NCBI GenBank assembly: GCA_022572485.1
Contig: JACZVU010000086.1
Location: 1 to 10,513, forward strand
Direction: 5' to 3'
Source of the DNA: Myxococcales bacterium
GTDB lineage: Bacteria; Myxococcota_A; UBA9160; SMWR01
DNA: 10,513 bases
In this document: positions 7,200 to 10,513 of the stretch, piece after piece
Layout: every line of letters starts with the position of its first letter
Numbering within the stretch: the first letter of the stretch is position 1
Notes under the pieces: generated by a model
What the model saw: the letters and a program-made list of their open reading frames with translations, nothing else
Database searches by the model: none
Told to the model about the DNA's origin: nothing
Position numbers and translations under genes: made by a program

Positions 7200-7966
7200 C
7201 ACTTCGTCTCGACGAGCGTCGGAACCAGCCACGGCTGGAAGGAAAGCGCGATCGCATCCTCGATCAGCGTCTCGTCCTGAAAGAGATCCTTCCGTTCGAC
7301 GGCCTCCACACGGGGGTACACCACCTGATGACGATGAATCGGTTCGAGTCCCACGTAGCGCTCGAAGAGCTTTCCCCCTTCCCGATCGAAGATACTCGTG
7401 CGCAGCGATGTCCCCTCACCCTTTCCGCGTAAGGAGTGTATCGACCTGTTGGTGTTTCCCATGTCGATGGATACCGGGCGCGCCACACCGTCCCATCGGA
7501 GCGTCTTTCCGAAGTAGCGTCCCTTACGCACCATGACTGTGGCGGCGATCACGCCGTCGGCCGGGATCGACTCGAGCGTGCGCCGCACGAGCTCGGATCG
7601 GGCCCGCTCGTATCGCTCTCCGTCGAGCTCTTTTCCGGACTCATCCGCGATTCCGCCGACGTGTGCCGCGCACTCCTGCCAAAGCGCGAGCGTGGCAGAC
7701 ATGCGCGGCACGACGACCTCGTAGCCAGTTGCCTCGAGATAGCTGCGAATCCGCTCGCCCACCAGCTCCACTCCCGGTGCGAGCGCGGGCCTTGGCGAGT
7801 GGTCGAAGTTCATCGGAAGCAGGACCAACCGATCGAAATCACTTCCCATCGGCGCCCCATCGGAGAGATGAAAGGGCGGCGCGAACACACTACAGCCGAG
7901 AGCGAAGGTGCTTGCGGCGAGGAGGACGATGAGAGCGCGAGGTTTGGAGCCACACGAGTTCGGCAC
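7199..7966 (-). CDS. putative lipoprotein of unknown function
   Basis: 255 residues, not recognised. The N-terminus has KPR followed by a hydrophobic stretch (11-24) and FALGC, so Cys25 is a probable lipidation site; Ala at -3 is slightly off consensus. The mature part alternates strands and helices: RLVLLPMNFDH, VELVGERIRSYLEATGYEVVVP, and DGVIAATVMVRKGRYFGKTLRWDGV. That layout is reminiscent of small envelope lipoproteins with a TolB N-terminal-like or GNA1162-like fold, but this is only a visual resemblance. The start is GTG at 7966: an in-frame TAG stop at 7978-7976 rules out anything longer, AGGA sits seven bases upstream, and later starts would lose the signal. The stop overlaps the peptidase start by one base, so the two products are probably made together and may interact. 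Confidence 0.75.
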   Translation of the reverse strand: MPNSCGSKPRALIVLLAASTFALGCSVFAPPFHLSDGAPMGSDFDRLVLLPMNFDHSPRPALAPGVELVGERIRSYLEATGYEVVVPRMSATLALWQECAAHVGGIADESGKELDGERYERARSELVRRTLESIPADGVIAATVMVRKGRYFGKTLRWDGVARPVSIDMGNTNRSIHSLRGKGEGTSLRTSIFDREGGKLFERYVGLEPIHRHQVVYPRVEAVERKDLFQDETLIEDAIALSFQPWLVPTLVETK

Positions 7967-7973
7967 ACTGGCA

Positions 7974-7977
7974 TCCT
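7974..7977 (-). promoter_or_regulatory. ribosome binding site of the lipoprotein gene
   Basis: AGGA on the minus strand, seven bases before the GTG at 7966. It supports the GTG start and overlaps the in-frame TAG stop that limits the open frame. Confidence 0.55.
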
Positions 7978-8103
7978 ATCACGGCGGCGAGCACGATCCA
8001 GAGAATCCTCCGCCAAGATGGGTTGGAGCTACACGACTCTGCGCGAGCGATCGATCACCTCGAGCCCCACGCCGTTCGGCACGGAGGATTGGGTTGCACA
8101 GGT

Positions 8104-8163
8104 GCGGTGACGAGAGGCCATCGGGCTCAAACCCCATGTCGCCCTCAGACCTCTCGTCACCGC
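8104..8163. repeat. hairpin H1: 14-bp perfect inverted repeat with the loop core in reverse orientation
   Basis: 8104-8117 (GCGGTGACGAGAGG) is the exact reverse complement of 8150-8163, with a 32-base loop. Read on the minus strand, the loop contains GCGACATGGGGTTTGAG, which differs at one position of 17 from the loop core of H2 and H3 on the plus strand. Confidence 0.85.
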
Positions 8164-8310
8164 CCCCAAGCGACATCACATTCGATCGGGCCGCTTGAAC
8201 GCGGTGGTTCTTCTTCACGCGCCAGCAACGAACTCGCTGGGGAGCCGGGGGGAAGGGTTGCGAGCGACATGGGGTTGGAGCGAGTGGCCCTTTCCCCCGG
8301 CTCCCCAACG
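8144..8310. repeat. dispersed repeat, copy A (~167 bp)
   Basis: Aligns with copy B at an offset of 214-215 bp with one single-base gap. By eye there are about 19 differences over ~160 bases, most of them transitions. The last ~70 bases (from ctggggagcc on) are almost unchanged. The left end overlaps the right arm of hairpin H1, and the right end contains hairpin H2. Confidence 0.85.
8239..8306. repeat. hairpin H2: 19-bp stem with 30-base loop, in repeat copy A
   Basis: 8239-8257 pairs with 8288-8306 at all 19 positions with a single G-U; T8238-A8307 adds one more pair. The 30-base loop 8258-8287 is identical to that of H3. Confidence 0.85.
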
Positions 8311-8358
8311 CAGTCCCAACTTGCTGAATGGCGTGCTCAACACCTCCCCAATTGAACA

Positions 8359-8527
8359 CTCAGGCCCCCCGTCACCGCACCCAAGTGACGTCGCGTTCGA
8401 TCGAGCCGCTGAATGCGGGGGTTCTTTTTCACGCGCTGGTAACGAATTCGCTGGGGAGCCGGGGGGAGGGGTTGCGAGCGACATGGGGTTGGAGCGAGTG
8501 GCCCTTCCCCCCGGCCCCTCAGGAACG
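8359..8527. repeat. dispersed repeat, copy B (~165 bp)
   Basis: Second direct copy, starting 48 bp after copy A ends and ending 13 bp from the nadA stop. It lacks a partner for the H1 arm, so H1 is specific to copy A and its flank. Confidence 0.85.
8453..8520. repeat. hairpin H3: 19-position stem with 30-base loop, in repeat copy B
   Basis: 8453-8471 pairs with 8502-8520, with two G-U pairs and one A-C mismatch. The loop 8472-8501 is identical over all 30 bases to that of H2. It lies 20 bp past the nadA stop, so it could also stop or protect the nadA transcript. Confidence 0.8.
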
Positions 8528-8539
8528 CGGCCACACTCC

Positions 8540-9517
8540 CTACGAAAGCGCGAGCATTCTTTCGATGGGGCGGAGCGCGGCCAGGCGGAGGGGCTCGGGC
8601 AGCGCGACCTCGGGTTCGAGGTTGCGCAGGCAGAGGTAGACCTTTTCGAGTGTATTCAGCCGCATGTAGGGGCATTGGTTGCACGCGCAGCTTTCGTCCA
8701 TGCCGGGCGCCTGGATCAGTTCCTTGCTCGGCGCCCGCTGGCGGATCTGGTGAAAGACACCGTCTTCGGTCGCGATGATCAGCGTACTCGCGGGCGACTC
8801 GACGGCACGCTGGATGATCCCGCTCGTCGACGCGATGAAGTCGCTCTGTGCGAGTACGGCGTCGTCGCACTCCGGATGGGCGAGCACCTCGGCGTCTGGG
8901 TGGCGCATTTTGAGCCGGGCGAGACGCTTGGCGCTGAATTGTTCATGAACCACGCAGGTCCCCGGCCAAATGATCAGTTCGGGCACACCGTCCTGCTTCG
9001 CGACCCAACGCGCGAGGTGCCGATCCGGCGCGAAGATGATCGGTCCCTCGCCCAACGAGCGCGCCATCTCAGCTGCATTCGACGAGGTGCAGATCAGATC
9101 GCTCAGCGCCTTCACCTCGGCGCTCGTGTTGATGTAGCTGAGCACCGGAGGCCGCCCGTGCTCGTCGATGAACTTGCGAAAGTCGTCGGCCGGGCACCCG
9201 TCGGCGAGCGAGCAACCCGCATCCATGTCGGGGATCACGACCGTGCGCTCGGGATTCAGGATCTTCGCGGTCTCGGCCATGAAGTGAACACCGCAAAATA
9301 CGATGATGTCCCGCTTGACTTTCTTCGCCATCTGGGCGAGCGCGAGTGAATCACCGACGCAGTCCGCCAGATCCTGAACTTCCGACTCTTGATAGTAGTG
9401 GGCGAGCAGCACGGCGTTGCGCTCGCGCTTGAGTTCCAGGATCGCCTCTTCCAGGTCTTCTGGAAAAGGCTCGCCGATGGCCTCGGCGGCGGTCGGTTTC
9501 ATCAAAGCATCGGCCAT
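8540..9517 (-). CDS. nadA: quinolinate synthase NadA
   Basis: 325 residues. NadA condenses iminoaspartate with dihydroxyacetone phosphate to quinolinate in de novo NAD synthesis, in the cytosol, using one [4Fe-4S] cluster. The three cluster cysteines are visible: C75 (FCGVHFM), C188 (WPGTCVVHEQF) and C282 (CACNQCPYM). Other family motifs are LLAHYYQ (37-43), DSLALAQ (56-62), GCSLADGCP (101-109), SYINTSAEVKA (127-137), AHPEC (213-217) and STSGI (230-234). Full length and apparently intact. The start is a choice: ATG at 9517 gives the usual family N-terminus, whereas GTG at 9586 overlaps the kinase stop as GTGA and would add 23 Arg/Ser/Ala-rich residues. Neither has a clear Shine-Dalgarno. Neither nadB nor nadC is in the window. 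The neighbouring kinase gene lies directly upstream. Confidence 0.96.
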   Translation of the reverse strand: MADALMKPTAAEAIGEPFPEDLEEAILELKRERNAVLLAHYYQESEVQDLADCVGDSLALAQMAKKVKRDIIVFCGVHFMAETAKILNPERTVVIPDMDAGCSLADGCPADDFRKFIDEHGRPPVLSYINTSAEVKALSDLICTSSNAAEMARSLGEGPIIFAPDRHLARWVAKQDGVPELIIWPGTCVVHEQFSAKRLARLKMRHPDAEVLAHPECDDAVLAQSDFIASTSGIIQRAVESPASTLIIATEDGVFHQIRQRAPSKELIQAPGMDESCACNQCPYMRLNTLEKVYLCLRNLEPEVALPEPLRLAALRPIERMLALS

Positions 9518-9582
9518 ACCAAAGGGTACCGCTCGGGATCGCCGACGGGTAGCTGCGGTTGATGGCCCGGCGATTCGGCCGC

Positions 9583-10513
9583 TCACAGATCCCAGAAGAA
9601 ATCCTCGTTGCTGAGCTCGATGTCCGGCTCCGCGTCTGCACGCGGCTGCCCGGGCGGCACTTCGTCGCGCCCACTTGAGATCCGCTCGACGTGCTCCTCG
9701 AGGTCCCGGGTCTCGTTCGCCCAGTAGTCAGCGGTTCCGAAGTGCGGAAAAGCCGCCGGAAAGGCCGAGTCCTCCCAGCGCCGGGCAATCCAGGCCGCGT
9801 AGAAGAGGAAACGGAAAGCGCGCAGGGGCTCCACAAGGCGGAGCCACGAGTTGTCGAAGTCGCGAAACTGCCGGTAGGCTTCGATCAGCAGCGATCGCTG
9901 GCGGATGGCCTCGGAATCGCGCCCTGGCAGCAGCATCCAAATGTCGTGAACCGCGGGGCCGACGACCAGATCGTCGAAGTCGAGAAAGAACCAACCTTCA
10001 TCGCCGCGCAGGATGTTGCCCATGTGGCAATCACCGTGGATGCGGTGAACCGGAACCCCCCGGCTTCGCTCCGTGTAGATTTCAGCCACCTCTTCGACAC
10101 AGCGCCGATAGCGCTTCGCGCATTCGGCGGGCAGAAATGCCCGATCTTCGAGAAATTCGAGCGGCGCAAGTGCGGAAGTACGGGCGTCGAGGCGCGCACG
10201 GTGGGGCGCGTCGCGGGCGGCGCCGACGTTGTGAATTCGGGCCAGCAAGCGACCGAGGATCTGGATCTGATCGTCGGCGAGCTCATCGGGCGAGCGCCCG
10301 CCGGTCCGGGGCCAGATCGCGAATTGGATTCCCTCGACTTCCCGCAGGGTTCCACCATCCGGAAACGCCAGCGGGGCGCAGACTGGGATCTCCGCCTCGC
10401 GAAGGTCCGCGAGGAAGCGATGTTCGTCGAGAATCGCTTCGCGCGCCCAACGGCCCGGTCGATAGAACTTCGCGACGATGTGGCGGTCGTCCTCGAGGCG
10501 CCGATCGTAGACG
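9583..10513 (-). CDS. srkA: SrkA/YihE/RdoA-type stress response serine/threonine kinase (5' end missing)
   Basis: The frame is open to the window edge; 309 C-terminal residues are visible and perhaps 25-50 are missing. SrkA is a cytosolic kinase with an aminoglycoside-phosphotransferase fold, known in E. coli from envelope stress and protection from stress-induced death. Family sequence is clear: VAKFYRPGRW with the ATP-contacting Lys15 of the fragment, the catalytic loop HGDCHMGN (159-166, Asp161 and Asn166), the metal-binding FLDFDD (176-181), GPAVHDIWMLLPG, EAYRQFRDFD, VEPLRAFRFLFYAAWIARRW and ADYWANET. These line up along the E. coli protein. The extra acidic tail ends FFWDL. The stop overlaps a possible GTG start of nadA. 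Co-transcription with nadA is likely but unproven. Confidence 0.9.
   Translation of the reverse strand, partial: VYDRRLEDDRHIVAKFYRPGRWAREAILDEHRFLADLREAEIPVCAPLAFPDGGTLREVEGIQFAIWPRTGGRSPDELADDQIQILGRLLARIHNVGAARDAPHRARLDARTSALAPLEFLEDRAFLPAECAKRYRRCVEEVAEIYTERSRGVPVHRIHGDCHMGNILRGDEGWFFLDFDDLVVGPAVHDIWMLLPGRDSEAIRQRSLLIEAYRQFRDFDNSWLRLVEPLRAFRFLFYAAWIARRWEDSAFPAAFPHFGTADYWANETRDLEEHVERISSGRDEVPPGQPRADAEPDIELSNEDFFWDL

Larger units (their letters stand above)
7967..8539. other. 573-bp gene-free stretch between nadA and the lipoprotein gene, filled with repeats
   Basis: No credible gene on either strand. Open frames here change frame between the two repeat copies and read out low-complexity Pro/Arg/Ser sequence. 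It holds two ~165-bp direct repeats and three hairpins with a shared loop core (listed separately). The part next to the lipoprotein gene (7979-8100) must carry any promoter for that gene, but I see no clear -35/-10. The string GGGTTGGAGC at about 8022-8031 also occurs in the loop core, so a decayed further copy is possible. Confidence 0.75.

Noticed and set aside
8118..8149. tRNA-like T-arm string GGGTTTGAGCCC in the H1 loop (minus strand)
   Set aside because: No acceptor, D-arm or anticodon arm can be built around it, and H2/H3 lack the pairing bases.
8215..8870. Minus-strand peptides with a shared LAPTPCRSQP/PPAPQR segment in both repeat copies
   Set aside because: The shared peptide falls in different open frames in the two copies, and the DNA hairpin itself is the conserved thing, so it is a by-product of the repeat, not a protein family.
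8195..9349. 384-residue plus-strand open frame across the repeats and nadA
   Set aside because: It is antisense to clearly conserved nadA, has no recognisable motif, and its long open frame is expected from high-GC codon use.
9583..10248. TTG at 10248 as the start of the kinase gene
   Set aside because: Upstream codons to the window edge continue the SrkA sequence (VAKFYRP, then GGR and LGRLLARIH), so the gene simply runs off the window.

Overview
The window is about 10.5 kb of GC-rich DNA with eight protein genes, two of them cut by the window edges. The organism is probably a high-GC Gram-negative bacterium. Two, perhaps three, products carry lipoprotein or export signals, and the right end holds an SrkA-type kinase typical of Proteobacteria. 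The mix (malyl-CoA lyase, amidohydrolase lipoprotein, polyamine-type permease) would fit an uncultured deltaproteobacterial or related lineage, but the sequence alone does not settle this.

Left part (1-1016): the C-terminal three quarters of an L-malyl-CoA/beta-methylmalyl-CoA lyase on the plus strand. Its last codon and stop open a 71-bp sequence that is tandemly duplicated. A short convergent intergenic region follows.

Centre (1017-5466): a two-gene minus-strand unit, an APC-superfamily permease of the polyamine-uptake (PUT/LAT-like) type followed by a short-chain dehydrogenase/reductase. It is divergent from a plus-strand amidohydrolase family 3 enzyme that carries a lipoprotein signal. 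The 188 bp between the divergent genes holds two nearly concentric inverted repeats, one touching the permease start. A reasonable inference is a small catabolic cluster: an envelope hydrolase releases a compound, the permease imports it and the reductase/dehydrogenase acts on it. The substrate is unknown.

Convergent gap (5467-5669): two strong hairpins, probably terminators.

Right part (5670-10513): all genes are on the minus strand. In transcription order these are an SrkA-like kinase (partial), quinolinate synthase NadA, a 573-bp gene-free stretch, a putative lipoprotein of unknown function, and an exported gluzincin-type peptidase with TPR-like helices. The last two overlap by one base (TGATG) and look translationally coupled. 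The gene-free stretch is the most unusual part of the window: two copies of a ~165-bp repeat, and three hairpins whose stems differ in sequence while the loops share one conserved core.
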